Below, piece after piece: positions 35,613 to 47,755 of a stretch of 64,000 bases of DNA. This DNA is from Icerya purchasi (Eukaryota > Arthropoda > Insecta > Hemiptera > Monophlebidae): assembly GCA_039619475.1 (NCBI GenBank), contig CM077115.1:512698815-512762814 (forward strand), written 5' to 3'. Within the stretch, counting starts at the first letter, position 1; each line of letters opens with the position of its first letter. The notes beneath the pieces were generated by a model. That model had not been told where the DNA came from, searched no databases, and saw only the letters and a list, made by a program, of their open reading frames with translations. Made by a program: the position numbers and the translations under genes.

Positions 35613-38461
35613 AATATTGAAAATGATATTAATCACACAGAACGAAATATAAAATATCGTTTATAAATTAAAATCGTATGTACGGAGTTCGTTACTTGTA
35701 TTTCGTGTAATTTTGTCAATTAGTAAATTTAATATGCCTTCTCGTGTTAATTTGTTTAAGCTTATTATTTATTTAACACGCTTCAACAGAAATGAATATA
35801 ATTTGATAAATGATAAGTGTGCACTTTTAGTTCTAACGTTGTGTTACAATAGTAGTGGTGTTTCGTTCGAATGGGATTGGATCTGGTTGCATATCGAAAA
35901 TTATCACTTGCGTGCGGTCGAATAAATTTAAAAAAGACATTTTTTTTTTCTTTTTTATACATAGATTAAATGGAGGAAGGACGGAAATTTCTTTGACGGT
36001 TTTACAACTCTTTAAAAATTTGTCGCAATTCAATATCGGGTTAAGAAACTCTAATTTATATAAATAATAGTTTATTTTTGTACGATATGTATTGCCCAAC
36101 TTATGAAGAATAGTAATACTACTGATGACTGTTGTGGGAATATTTCAGTCAACGTCTACGATGACGTTAATCGTAAAACGCGAAACAGAGAAAATTCACG
36201 TACAGAAGACTTTTGCACCTGCACGTATATTTCCCTACCTTATGATATTGGTAATATACTGTGCTGCGGAAATCGAGGGTTGCTATTCATCTGCTTAAAA
36301 ATTTCCAGGATTATTATTTTAATTATTCAGAAAAAAATTATTTTAGTTATTTAGTTTCTCCATTTTTATTCTCAATAATACGATTATATTTTTTACGCCT
36401 AAAGCTAAATAGGATAATAGTTATGTAGCAGTTGCTTTTTTTATTTTCTAAACAAATGTTTTTTTTTTTTCTTTTTTCTGTATTTTTGGATCAAATGCCA
36501 ATAGTTTTTTATTATTTCTAAAGTAGGTGTCTAGGTGCAGAGTAGACAGTAGTGGCAAATTGTTCTAGTGTTTTCTAGTCATTGAAAAAAAAAAAAAAAA
36601 GCAAAACCTGAAACCTAGTATTCCTAAATTACTTATAACTTTTTGTCGATGATATCTGACTGATTTATTTTTTCATTAAAGTCCAGTTTTTTTAATTACA
36701 TATTTTTATCTGTAATGATTTTATTCCGTGTGCCCTCAACATTTTCTTCATTAAGTCTAATATTTATAAGTTGGCTTTTACCAATGCGAATTTGGAAAAT
36801 GTTATTGTTCTAAATTCTGTTGTATCGTATTGTTAACGTTTTAGAGAAATATCCTTCTTGTGGCTTTATTTAATTCGGAATCGATGCTGTCTGGATAATC
36901 TGATAGAATTGGAACGATATCTTTGGAGATTAAATTCGCAGACAGTAGCGCGTTGTATGTATGATATTTTGTAATTGGATGGCTGTTTCCATGCCATAGG
37001 AATCGGATAAAAGGTAACCTATATAAAAATCTGAGATTATCATTCGAACTGATGATAATAACGAGAACGATTCACAATAGCTTTTACGAAACTATCGCGG
37101 TCCTCGGTTTCTAAAGACGAAGCAAGTTCCCCCTCATGTTATAGCGATATTTATAAACGACTCAATTCGTTGCCATTGACGATGTACATATTTTTTCTAC
37201 GTCAGCTTAAGAGTATATGAACTAACACCGTAACTATGGAGCAGATCCCTTTATCAAAGAATCTTTGAATGCCAAACCAGTTCAGTTTTTTCGCTTGCAT
37301 TAATTTAGTTGTGGTACTGCATTTAAATGTAAACAGTTCGACACGGAATACAATGTCCGGTGCGCTATTCTACTTTCAACGCATTACATCCTAACTGCAC
37401 GCTCTCTATAATAATTTGCAGCAAAAATTCGCAGCGCGACTATCATTACGATTATTTACTAATTTTAAATGGAAATCTGTTCGAAAACTTTATTACCGAG
37501 TACATACGGTTTTAGGAAAACGTTAAGCTCTGTTGAAAATATTTTATTTTTTTTATAAATCTCAAATAAACGGTATTCAGAAGAACAACATGGAATATTA
37601 AGTAGTGATGTAATAATTCGAATTAAAATCCTCGCATAATGCGAGTATTACGATAACCGCATTGATACGATTAATGAAATACTCGAATTGCGTTGTATCG
37701 ACACGATTATTTAAAATACGATTAAGATTGAATTCAAAACTCGGGCGATGCAATTGTTAATTCATATTCGTATTGAAATTCTTGCATCCTCGCTCGATGT
37801 GATTACCGTGAAATATAACTGACATTTATTAAAATTTGAGTTAGATCAAAATCTCACTAATGTATTAATTCTGCTGCTGCTGCAGTCGCAACTACTGAAA
37901 TACCAAAAAAAAAAAAAAAAAAAAAAGGTTTTAGTTGAAAAACCTTTTGTTATTTTGAAATAATTATGTTTTTCAACAACTTTTAATTTTTTATTTTCGA
38001 TCGCCAAATGATTTGTTAATTTAACAGTTATTCGATACATACTTAATAAATTATCTTTTAATCGGCTATAGAGAGTTAGAGTTGTTCATTAGTATTCTAT
38101 AAGGAGTTTTACAAAAATTGTAAATATTTAAAAGTTTCAAATAAGTCAGAGTTAATTTTCCATTCGAATCACACCATGGATGCTGAAATTTAAATAACGG
38201 AATCTCAAAAATAATTTCATCATCATTAATGGTATATACATAGGTCCAACTTAAATTACTCTTACTTATAATAATTGATAAACCAAATTTCAAACTTTTT
38301 ACTCAACTAGATCAGCATATTCTACCGAGAGGATTGAAATTTTAAAATACGCCGAATAATACTTTTATTTATCAACCAATAATTATCGAACAGTATCCGA
38401 ATAAAAAAATATTTCAACATTTCTTTCTTTTAAATATTTAAAGCTTTCACAGTGATTACTC
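35613..38461. other. No supported gene
   Basis: About 2.8 kb of AT-rich sequence. ORFs at 35713-36354 have no recognisable domain. A tracts lie at 36585-36600 and 37905-37926. Confidence 0.5.
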
Positions 38462-38592
38462 ATAATAAATAATTTTCGGAAACAACTGTGTTTTTAAAAA
38501 AGATATTTTTATTCGCTTAACGTTTCGACCAGCTTACACACTGGCCATCATCAGAAACAAAAACACAGTTGTTTCCGAAAATTATTTATTAT
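38462..38592. repeat. Inverted-repeat element with a hammerhead-like loop
   Basis: The arms 38462-38495 and 38559-38592 are perfect 34-bp reverse complements, separated by 63 bp. The arms include ttttcggaaacaactgtg. The loop holds the hammerhead-like motif on the minus strand. Such motifs are known in the terminal repeats of Penelope-like retroelements, which suggests a Penelope-derived fragment; no Penelope RT is seen nearby. Confidence 0.85.
38516..38558 (-). ncRNA. Hammerhead ribozyme-like motif
   Basis: Read on the minus strand: CTGATGA (38554-38548), one T, then stem II GGCCAG (38546-38541), loop TGTGTAAG and CTGGTC (38532-38527), then GAAAC (38526-38522). CTGATGA-stem II-GAAA is the hammerhead catalytic core. 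Stem II pairs over six positions with one G-U. The 34-bp arms would extend stem I. GTTT before the core could pair with AAAT after GCGAATA. Stem III is very short at best and the cleavage triplet is not clear, so activity is uncertain. Minimal stem III is known for Penelope-type hammerheads. Confidence 0.6.
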
Positions 38593-39326
38593 TTCTTTCC
38601 TTTTTTTTGAAAGAAAGATAATCCCATTTTTAATGTAAATCAAATCGAATTAATTAATATTTAATTTGCGAGTAATTGACAATTTATAATTGAAAGTTAA
38701 AAATAAATAATTCCCTATACTTGCGGTTAATATACTTTTTAAAAAAATTATCCTTTACGTATTTCAAATAGAAAAGCATTAAATAATCAATTGTTAAAAA
38801 CGACTTTCGCTATGCAGTACAGAAAATTCTTCGAGAAGCTGTCATCTAGTGATAACATCAACGTGTCTAGCACATGTGTACGGTCTTCCAGGAAATCCAT
38901 AGAGAAGATTGCGCTAAATTATAGCTAAGGATGGCGTATATATCAGAGCTGTTGATTAGTAATAGTACAAGCAGGCAATTCTCTTCATATGACCCACATA
39001 AGTGGGGGTATCAATGATGCGGTCATTGGTTCAGCGGAGATAAAAGTAATAAGCCTTAAAAATAATTTGAGTATATAGAAATTATTATAAGTAACTATCT
39101 AAATGCCGTCATACCTAATGGGGGGTGGACAGTATAAATTAAGAAGCCTTGTATGCAAAGTAAAAATGAATTAATAATAAACGTTCGTAACGTCAATAGC
39201 GGTCAATGGACCAAGGTGGAGTAGACAAAAATTAATTCAAATTTATTCCTTTAATGTAGAACTATATAGTTATGTCGACTTAATATTTGATTTAGTCGAT
39301 TTCAAGGAACAGAATCGAATGAAGTT
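38593..39326. other. No gene seen
   Basis: AT-rich spacer between the inverted-repeat element and the hAT element. Confidence 0.6.
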
Positions 39327-39334
39327 ATGTGCAG
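39327..39334. repeat. Left 8-bp target-site duplication of hAT
   Basis: atgtgcag, 7 of 8 identical to 40330-40337 (atgtgtag). Confidence 0.7.
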
Positions 39335-40329
39335 TAGCGTCCGACCGAAACTAGGTTATACGGCCGAAACCGAAAGTTCCATATATAAGGTCATGTTTTC
39401 GTGGGAAAAAGAAATAGTCAATCATAATCGGTCAGTCTTTATTTTTAAATCACCTATTAATTATTCAGTTTTTGATATTTGAAGTAATCATTAATAAAAC
39501 ATAACAATCGCTCCTTATTTGAAATAAATTATTTGTGCTTTTAATATTGTTTATGAATAACATAAAATAAAAGATACAAAAGAAAATTACTTTTTACCTA
39601 ATATGTTCAGGTACATAAAACAAAAAATACTCGTTTCATTTTAAGAACCAAATAATTTCTTTTTAACTTTGGTCATTTTGCATTGCACTTTTGTTTTGTT
39701 TTTTTTGGGGGGGGGGTCGCCAGTCGAGGGCATTTGCACTCTTGTTAACGAACTATAATCTAAATATTTTTAATGCAAATAATACTGGATGTATGAAAAT
39801 AAACGATTTTTCTCTCTAACTAAAATAAAAGGAAACTGTGGAGGAGAGCTTCATTGAGCTACAACTATTAATAATTTTAATGGATCGATAATTATCAGTA
39901 TTCGTAATTAAACAATCTAATATTATGAGTATAAGCGTAATTTAACGTCAACATTTTCACCTCGCAAATTGCTTCTTCTGTCAGAATAAATTTCTCCAGC
40001 AGCACTAAATAGTTGCTCACTGGAAACACTCGTCGGGAAAGCCGACAAGAATTTCAGTGCAACCTTTCTCAAACTCAGAAATAGACTAGAATTCCACTAA
40101 GAATAAATATATGCCTTTCTTTATAACCTTGGCTCTGATAAGTAGACTTGAATAATTTGCTTAACTTGTGATAAGCGATCGCCATCATCCGCACCAGAAG
40201 TTTGTGTACACGACAATGAGCGCGAACGCGGTTCGCAGCTGAATGTACCGAATATGTCCGATCGCAGCGTGAAACCTCTCAGTTTTGTGGCCGAAACTAG
40301 GTCGAAACTGAAAGTTCGGTCGGACACTA
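39335..40329 (-). mobile_element. hAT element, internally deleted (995 bp)
   Basis: The left terminus reads tagcgtccgaccgaa and the inverted right terminus tagtgtccgaccgaa (14 of 15), both fitting YARNG. Both ends carry further ggccgaaac/gaaagtt words subterminally (39385 and 40290). An 8-bp duplication with one mismatch flanks it. A transposase C-terminal remnant is encoded on the minus strand; with only about 250 bp upstream of it, the rest of the gene is deleted. Confidence 0.8.
39923..40078 (-). pseudogene. hAT transposase C-terminal dimerisation domain
   Basis: Minus-strand frame ending at a stop at 39923: LSLRKVALKFLSAFPTSVSS, then EQLFSAAGEIYSDRRSNL, then RGENVDVKLRLYS. This follows the hAT C-terminal pattern (ALKFLSxPxTSVxSERLFSxAGxIYxxxRxxLxPENxxxLLFI). 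The preceding residues WNSSLF fit the conserved Trp. About 50 codons remain and a stop lies just upstream, so only the end of the gene survives. Its natural stop and position before the 3' terminus fit the element's orientation. Confidence 0.8.
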
Positions 40330-40337
40330 ATGTGTAG
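40330..40337. repeat. Right 8-bp target-site duplication of hAT
   Basis: atgtgtag; see 39327-39334. Confidence 0.7.
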
Positions 40338-41279
40338 TCATGATGCGAGGATTTATACGAATGTGAGGATTAATGCGGCGATTTTTCTGAAGCATATGTG
40401 AGTGAGTATCTTAATATAATTCGATTATTCGCATCACTAGAATTAAGTCGAAAAATGTGAATTATCAAAAATAAATTTGTTTGCCGAAATTTTTACATAC
40501 GCGTAACGTTACATTCAAAATCGTAATAATCAAATATGTGTTTATATTCGAAATAATACATCGTTGAAATTTTTTTAAAGAAAAGATCGTTTAATTTCAC
40601 TTCCTAAGCTGCAGAGAGATTTTAACGAACAAGAAAATATACGAAACAAAGGTCTGATTCCCTTAATCGAATAGCGGAATATATATATGTATATTTTTTT
40701 TTTGACAGTTTCAATTCATTTGCGAAAAATAAGACGAATACGATTAAGGTAGTAGATTGTGAACAAGAATCGAATAGCTATGATTTTTTTTATCACATTC
40801 GAACTAGGGCAAGAAAAAGCCTAAACAATATCTGGTGCGCAAGCCTGCTAACGAAGGCAGGAAAATCTGCAGGCGAGTTCGGGATATGAGATCTAATCAT
40901 ATTATCGTCCTTTGCCTATGTTACTTCCAGAAGTAGTTTGAGACGCTAAGAAAAGCCCCCCCCCTCCGGTGTATTGAGAAGCCGGTAGGGCAAACTTAAT
41001 CACAAGTTTCATCCACTGTGGGCGCAATTCCACTAAGTTTTAAGCCAGAACGCGATCATAGAGAACAATTAACATTTTGCACTTGTGCACGAGAGCAGCC
41101 TTATTCTTTTCATCAATATATTTTGCTTTCAGACGATTGCTCTTTTAAAAGTAACTGTGACGCGTAGCAACTTGATATTTCATTATTTGTCTAAATCTAA
41201 ACTGGTCGAGAGGGGTGGATAATTAACACATCAGAAAAGTAAATTCTAGTGTAGAATTATCAAGAATGAGATTATCGAT

Positions 41280-41319
<40 letters not shown>

Positions 41320-41485
41320 CTGATAGGAATATGAATCACGATAAATATTTATAACTGCTACAGACAGACCTTCCATCTTTGTTGGAAAATATCCCTATTA
41401 ATGTATGATAATGGTTTCGGTTTTGATAGGACGGTTGTCTAGCTTATATATAAATCAAGAGTAGCCCAAACTCAACTAACAATAA
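40338..41485. other. No gene seen; contains a (CT)n tract
   Basis: AT-rich spacer with (CT)n at 41279-41320. No recognisable coding sequence. Confidence 0.6.
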
Positions 41486-41690
41486 GTGAAATGTTTCCTA
41501 GGAGGTGACTTCGCTCATTAGACTTAATCGCTTTAGGCTATTACTTTTGGAGATCATTAAAAAGTATGGTATACAACATAAGCGAATATGGTACGTAAAA
41601 TCACGCAAACTATCGGGTAATTATTCGTTTCTGACAAGAGTTCTAGTTTGCATTGAGTAATGTGAAACTCAATTTGAACATTTGTTAAAT
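41486..41690 (+). pseudogene. Mariner/Tc1-type transposase C-terminal relic
   Basis: The frame reads PRR, stop, LRSLDLIALGYYFWRSLKSMVYN. This matches the common insect transposase ending PPRSPDLTPLDFFLWGxLKxxVY, which holds the last acidic residue of the DDE/D triad (kept here as LDL). About 110 bp further on, VLVCIE then CETQFEHLLN corresponds to the usual CIxxxGGHFEHLL terminus. Stops and missing bases make it dead. The upstream transposase and terminal repeats were not found. Confidence 0.6.
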
Positions 41691-43396
41691 AAAGCTGCTT
41701 TGTTTAAATGCTCAAATGCATCGCCATTCGTTTGAATGAGATTTATTTCCATATATATATGTATCAAGACATTTTGAATTTGAAAATATGGGTTTCAGGA
41801 AAAAATGTTTGAAAAAAAATTTCTTTCTTTCTTAGGGTAAAGTTGGAATCCGTAAAAAATACCCAATTCCATTGAAAAAACTAACTTTCTATCTGAATAA
41901 GAAACTTCCTCCTGCAGTGAGTGATATACATACATAGTGATGTGGATATAGAAAAATTCGCGTAAAATTTAAAACGGATTAAGTTGCACTCTATTTTATT
42001 TTGATCTCTGCATAGTCTCATCTTTTGGTCTTGCTACAGAGTTGGTGGAAGTTTATCGAGGTCGTTGACTCGGCTAAAACTGAAATTTCTCATAATACAA
42101 CGATTGACCAGCTGACGGCGTACAGGCTATGTAGAGAGATGTTCCTGCGTTCTTAGCTGCCAATATAAGTGTTGGCATATATCAGCAGCGGATGCGCTTA
42201 CAAATTTGTAGTTATTTATATATCAAGTAGCATTAAGCGGCGAACAAAAAAAGTGTAAAATTCGGAATTTTAGGAGTAATGCAGCTGCGAATCGAGCAAA
42301 TGTTCTTTGGCAGAAAAATTGATCAGCTCAAGATCGGTTACTGCCTTATCATGCATTATAATTGAGATAGACGCTAATTGCCATTACTGCATTTCTTCGT
42401 TAATCACTTTAATTGAATTTTACTTTCTTCCACTCTAGTTAGCTTATTCAGAGCATGTATAATATAAATGTTTTCAGTCGGTTTATTTTTCATTTCTTTC
42501 GGTACGGTTATTAAATATTTATTTATTTATTCGACTTTAATTGAGCGTCGTATTCAGCTTGAAATTTAACAAACTATTTCCACTTTTTAAAACATGGTTT
42601 GTTTTTATAGCTAAAAATGGCGTTGTTCGTGTTTTGTTGTTTTGTTGAAAACTCAGCAGAACATTCAAATTATTTTTGCTATAACTGCATTTGTTAAAGA
42701 AAAAGAAACAGATATCGGTTGTTTAAACATTGTTTATTTTTGTTCCTTTCGTCCTACGTAATATTGATTTGACTATTCAAGGCAAGGAACAAGAGAATTT
42801 AATATAAACCGGAGTTGGTACTATATTATCAACAGTAGAAACGAAAAAAAACTTTAAATTAATTGTAAGTTTATGAAAGAAAAAAAAAAAAAAGAGTAAG
42901 TAAAATGTAAATGTAAGAAAAATATTTATGATTATAATATTATTATATTGTAATAAAGTTTACAAATAAACATGCGAGACAAATTTAAAAAATCTGAAAG
43001 ATAAAAACATGTGAAAAGAAAGAAAAAATTCTGCCTTCATTTACGTACACGTACAATACACAGCACGCCAGCTGACCGCTTGTCACATCACGGAGGCGGT
43101 TGTCGTGCTCATAATCCGTACCCAATCGATACAGCTCCCTCGCAAATAAATTTTGCATTCGGCGACTGTATCCGCAATCACTGGCTAAATTTTTGAATCC
43201 TGGCAAACTGATAATTTTCACTGATCTCCCGATACAAAATATGCGTTGGTACGATGCTTGTGATTTAATAAGCTACGATTTTTTTCAGAATGCATGTAGG
43301 ACTTGGATTTTATACTGGTATGTGTATCGCCATCAACGGCATTTGACTCTATTAGTTCATATAAATTGATTGAAATTTGCTTTTTCGAACGTTTCG
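41691..43396. other. No supported gene
   Basis: AT-rich spacer. A short, less AT-rich block at 43040-43200 has overlapping ORFs on both strands without motifs. Confidence 0.5.
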
Positions 43397-43849
43397 CTAT
43401 CTGACAACGAACGGATTGGTAATTGTAAGAAACCAAAATTGTATACATTCAGTAGTATGTATATATGTTGTATTGTTACATTGAGAATGGATTCTCGTAA
43501 ATTTTTCTAAAATTGCGAATGAGAAACTTTTTCGTTTTCCACATCGTTCGGATCCTTTATATATTTGGCCGCGCGTTGGTTGTTTATTTCTTTTGGTAAT
43601 TCTACCTTTGACGGACTGAAATCGATCGATGGTGGTGGTAATTTGCGTTAACGGTGTGGTGTTATTATGAATATTCGCCTCTTGCGAATTGGTTGAATAA
43701 TGTTGCGTCATCGATGCTGGTAGTGGTGTAGAGGCGGGCGTACATATGTCTGGAAACAATGCGTTATCATTATCATCTCCCAAAAGGTTCTGAATGAATT
43801 CAGCGGTATTAATAGAATTCGAACTGCTCGAGGTAATATTGGCATTCAC
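43397..43849 (-). CDS. Hypothetical exon-like ORF, Ser/Thr/Asn-rich
   Basis: A 150-residue minus-strand frame begins MNANITSSSSNSINTAEFIQ. It has an acidic-hydrophobic block (NLLGDDNDNALFPDIC) and a Pro/Thr-rich stretch, with no TE motif. Composition changes to basic and random-looking after residue 82. At that point CAAAG/GTAGA (43610-43601) could be a 5' splice site, which would make 43606-43849 a first coding exon. I cannot assign a function. The acidic patch recalls transcription activation domains, but that is speculation. The neighbours are AT-rich spacers. Confidence 0.35.
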   Translation of the reverse strand: MNANITSSSSNSINTAEFIQNLLGDDNDNALFPDICTPASTPLPASMTQHYSTNSQEANIHNNTTPLTQITTTIDRFQSVKGRITKRNKQPTRGQIYKGSERCGKRKSFSFAILEKFTRIHSQCNNTTYIHTTECIQFWFLTITNPFVVR

Positions 43850-44970
43850 GATGATATCAATTTTTTTTTATTTTTATTTAAAAACGAAAAAAAAAAAAGA
43901 AAAAAAATTGAAATTTCTTAATAATGCGTGCGAAACATTGATCCGAGAAAGCGTGTGGGTTTAACAAGGAACTATCACTGACTGGTCGAATAATTGTAAC
44001 CAACGAGTTGACCACATGCCTGCCTTCGAATGAGGCATGAGAGAAGAATTATTACATAAGAAAAATGTTGTTTCATCGGTGAAAGTTTTTGTTATATCGG
44101 AATATGAACGAAGTTGTTAAGGGTTTGGAGGAATGTGTATGGATACGTGTGTTTGTGTTGGTTCGTACATGTGAGGCTTGGCCCTGCGGAAAGTATAGGC
44201 TGGAATAGAAAGTATACAAATGGTAAGTTCCGGTTTCAACGGTTGCATTTACATGCAACGTCACGAGCGAAGCGGGTTTGCAGCAGCTACAGTGTACTTG
44301 AAAAAAAAATAAATAAAAAACATCACGAAAAGATCGGGGACATTTTTGGAGTTTAAGAAATGAAATACGCATACACCGATTAATTTTGAAAATTCAGAAT
44401 AGCCATAATGTGTAGAGCGCGAGCGGTAACATGCATGGCTCAAACTATATTAAACACCTAATAAAACTTAACTGTACATTTCAAATAATAAATAAAACTA
44501 ATTACTGGTGGAATAAAAACTTACAGTACCTATTAACTAGGAAATATTGTAATATCTAACAGAAGACCAAAAACCCAGTTTCTCTCGTGAAACTCGCAAA
44601 CTAAACTATTTAAAATATAGGGGATAAGTATTACGAAATTAATCGAGCTAAAATCAAAGCATGGAAAAATTTCTGCACCGAGAGCGGTAAACCACGGGGG
44701 GGGGAGCTAAACTATAAAATTACTTCAAAAAAAAAAAATAAACAGACAGAAAATATCCCATTTTTAAATAAATGTGATGATGGCTCAATCACTAAAAGTA
44801 CTTCCGAAAATATGAAGTATTGCACAGCTTTCTTATTTCCAGATGACTCACCTACCTTTGACAGCACACAAGGCAGAGTATCTTTCGAAGGACTTTTAAT
44901 AATCACCACATTCACGCGAAAAGCGTAATACAAAATCCACGAATTATCGTATATTAAAAAAAAAAACTTA
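43850..44970. other. No gene seen
   Basis: A/T homopolymer-rich stretch at 43860-43910 and AT-rich spacer. If the ORF at 43397-43849 is real, its 5' flank lies here. No clear core promoter was recognised. Confidence 0.5.
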
Positions 44971-44975
44971 AAAAA

Positions 44976-45320
44976 TAACAAGGCCGCTGGCCCGGATAAA
45001 ATCGCAAATAAATGATTAAAACTAATTTATAAAAACTTCACAGATCTCTTATCGGTGCCGTGTACCAAAAAAACATTTTCACTAGCATATTTCCCAAAAA
45101 TTTAGCGGAAGGTAAATGCAATTCTCCATAAACCGGGGAAAACCTCAAACCAAATTAAAGCTTATAGACCAATCTGCCTCCTTGACGCCTTTGGAAAAAT
45201 ATAAGAAAAACTTCTAAAACATCGAATCTTAGGACACATATTGAGATTAATTCCACTACTTAGACGAAATCAATTCTTTTCGTTTCCAAGAGGACTTGCT
45301 TTTAATATAAAGAGAAAACA
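44976..45320 (+). pseudogene. R1-like LINE, N-terminal RT fragment
   Basis: A single frame with three stops reads NKAAGPDKIANK, stop, LKLIYKNFTDLL, then a segment matching ILxxGYFPxxWK, stop, RKVNAILHKPGKTSNQIKAY, RPICLLDAFGKI, stop, EKLLKHRI and NQFFSFPRGLAF. These match RT motifs 0-2a of R1-clade LINEs (KAPGPDxI, KPGK, YRPICLL, GKxxEK, NQFGF). The first catalytic Asp block is not reached. Point stops rather than frameshifts suggest moderate age. Confidence 0.75.
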
Positions 45321-46074
45321 AAAAAAAAGCACACGGGAAACTAAGCAAAATAATCGCGAATCCGCCCCCGAACCACGGACGTATTTACCCCTTTCACGGG
45401 AGGTCTCATGGTGATATCGCACCACGTGTTCAATAAGGTACAACCTTTTTGCGAAAACACTAACGTATATTTTACGACAAAATTATAAATTTTCACACGG
45501 CAATGCAGTCACCGACACAAAATAAATTCATAACAATTTCTTATTCGATCGACCTTTTTTTTCTTCACTTTTCAACGACGACGACGACTAGAAGATTGTA
45601 AAACCGCGACACACAACGTTGCGTGGACTAGTATAAAACAAAAAAACACGACGAGCAAAATATCGGCTACCATCGGTTTCGATCACTTAACGGTAACTGA
45701 ACTACACGTATTCAACTAAATCGGTTCGTTAATTATTTAATCAAACTAACGGTACATTACCGAACATCTTATCAATTAATACCACATAGCCGCTATAACG
45801 CTTATCTCACACGGCTCACGCAGCTGACAGACGCTATCCTGTGTGTTGCATACATACCAGGACACTTACACAACCCTTAACACGTTTCGAAATCCGACGA
45901 TACTCGGAAATTACAAATCCGGCCGTGTAAATGTCCCGGCCGTATCGACAACTAACAATACGATGATGCCATCGAAAATGAATGAGTTTAACCAGAGAAT
46001 AATTTCTAGCTCGACATCATCGCCAGATAGCAATACCGAATTCGTATCGATATATAAGAAGCGATACCTCGACA
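45321..46074. other. Sequence between two R1-like fragments
   Basis: About 750 bp of less AT-rich, CpG-containing sequence with no recognisable coding content. The ORF at 45843-46082 runs into the next RT fragment but its N-terminal part has no LINE motif. Confidence 0.45.
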
Positions 46075-46365
46075 ACAGATAATTCGGCTTCAGGGATGGA
46101 GTACCGATAGAACATGACGTCAACTACGCGTCCTATAAGATCAAAGAAAGTTTGAACGAAGGAAAACATGTTTTAACCATTGCAGTAGACATGGTGGGTG
46201 CCTTCGATAATCGCTGGCATCCAGCACTTTATCAAAATTTAAAAGAACTTCTATCCGACGACATTCCTCGCTTACACACAATAGTTCATTACCTCAAAAA
46301 TAGACGGGTCACACTGCAATTAGGGGTTGTTACTACTTCCAAAACAACGAACACGGGCTATCCGT
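46075..46365 (+). pseudogene. R1-like LINE, RT fragment with the first catalytic aspartate
   Basis: The frame after a stop at 46080 reads FGFRDGVPIEHDVNYASY, then KHVLTIAVDMVGAFDNRW, then ALYQNLKELLSDDIPRLHTI and YLKNRRVTLQL. This corresponds to NQFGFRxG through LDIxGAFDNxWW of R1-clade RT. The catalytic Asp in VDMVGAFDN is kept. The fragment ends before the YADD block. It overlaps the end of the 44976-45320 fragment only at the FGF motif, so it is either a separate copy or the continuation after a local duplication. Confidence 0.75.
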
Positions 46366-47755
46366 AAGTAAGGCAGCAAAAAACGATAGAAATCTAAAGA
46401 ACGAAAAAACGGCAAAAAATTGTCAATATCTGGCACGCAGTGTTCTATATCCCCGCTTCCAAAATAATTAAATCAATATCGATATAATTACAAAGCAGGT
46501 TTCCTTTAACTACCTATGTAACATAAGGCCCCGTATGAATATGGATAAGTTCGAGTGAAGATAAATAATAAGGCCGGTAAATATATGAAACAATAAATAA
46601 ATAAAAAGTGGGAAAAAAAACTAAAAATAAATAAATAAATAAACTTTCTAATAAATCTGAGTACAATCCGCCTGGATAAATATATTAAATATTCCTTAAG
46701 TATCAACTATTTTTATAAGATACTGAAAAAATTAACTTGTAAGAGAGTCTTTAGCACAGATTAAACCTCACAGTGGTGCCCGGATTTTCTGATAAATACA
46801 CTTTGTTAAACAAAAAAAAAAAAAACAACATATATGCACGGATACAGAGGGCTTACTTTTGCAGTGGTGGATGCGTGTGCGAGTTTGGGCAGTGCTTTTT
46901 CACAGTGTGTGTAAGGCATACACCCCCCCCCCCGATAATGTATCAGACAAAGACAAATTTTTTAGGCAATTGACCGAATGGAAATCTTCACGATTCCCCA
47001 GAAAATAGTGCACACCGTGTGTGCAAATGTGTTATTTACATTTGAGTGGGTATGTGGGTGCAATGGGATTCTGGGTTGTTAACACACACAGAATATTTAT
47101 ATGTACGGAGGCTTGATTTGAAGTTTTACAGGTACTCAAAAAACTTGCATTTTACCGTGACTCTTGCTGAACAAGTGATCAAAATGATAACCGTGGAGTT
47201 CAATGATGGTTAATTTTACATGTGTGCGCAGGTGTGTAGATGTGTATGTAAATTAAGGATTCAACGCTGAAATAGAATGCTGTTCCGTGCTCTGAGACGC
47301 TAAGGAAACCAGATGTCCCAAATTAACGGTGGCGGCATCCCTTTGTGCACGAAAATTTATGTTCTCACACTACTTACGATCTCATTTATAATGATGAGAT
47401 ATAGTGGTTGTTTCGATCCATGTAACCAAAACATCGGAATAACCGCTTTTGCTCGGAGAAGCAAAGCAAAAGATATCATTGCTGTCGCATACAATTGGTT
47501 GAGTTGGATACAGAGTGCTATACCATTTGCTGAAAACCACTTGTTTAAGAGATCATGTTTGTCGTTGTTACGATATATATTTTTGTGTTTTCGGCGTTAT
47601 ATTTTCATTCCCCATCACGGATGCCAAATGAAACGTTACCGTTTGCTGTTTAAGCCCGCAGGGATGTTTATGTAATTAAATTTTTTAGTTTTATTGTTTA
47701 TGGTTATTATTAAATTATGCGATTGAATTTTAAACAATATATTTTATAATTCTGT
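46366..47755. other. No supported gene
   Basis: Spacer with a poly-C run at 46923-46933 and GT-rich patches at 46860-47060. The 120-codon ORF at 47313-47675 (+) has no recognisable domain or clear coding signature. Confidence 0.45.

Noticed and set aside
47313..47675. 120-codon ORF as a host gene
   Set aside because: No motif, no homologue recognised and no splice or promoter signal that supports it; an ORF of this length can occur by chance.
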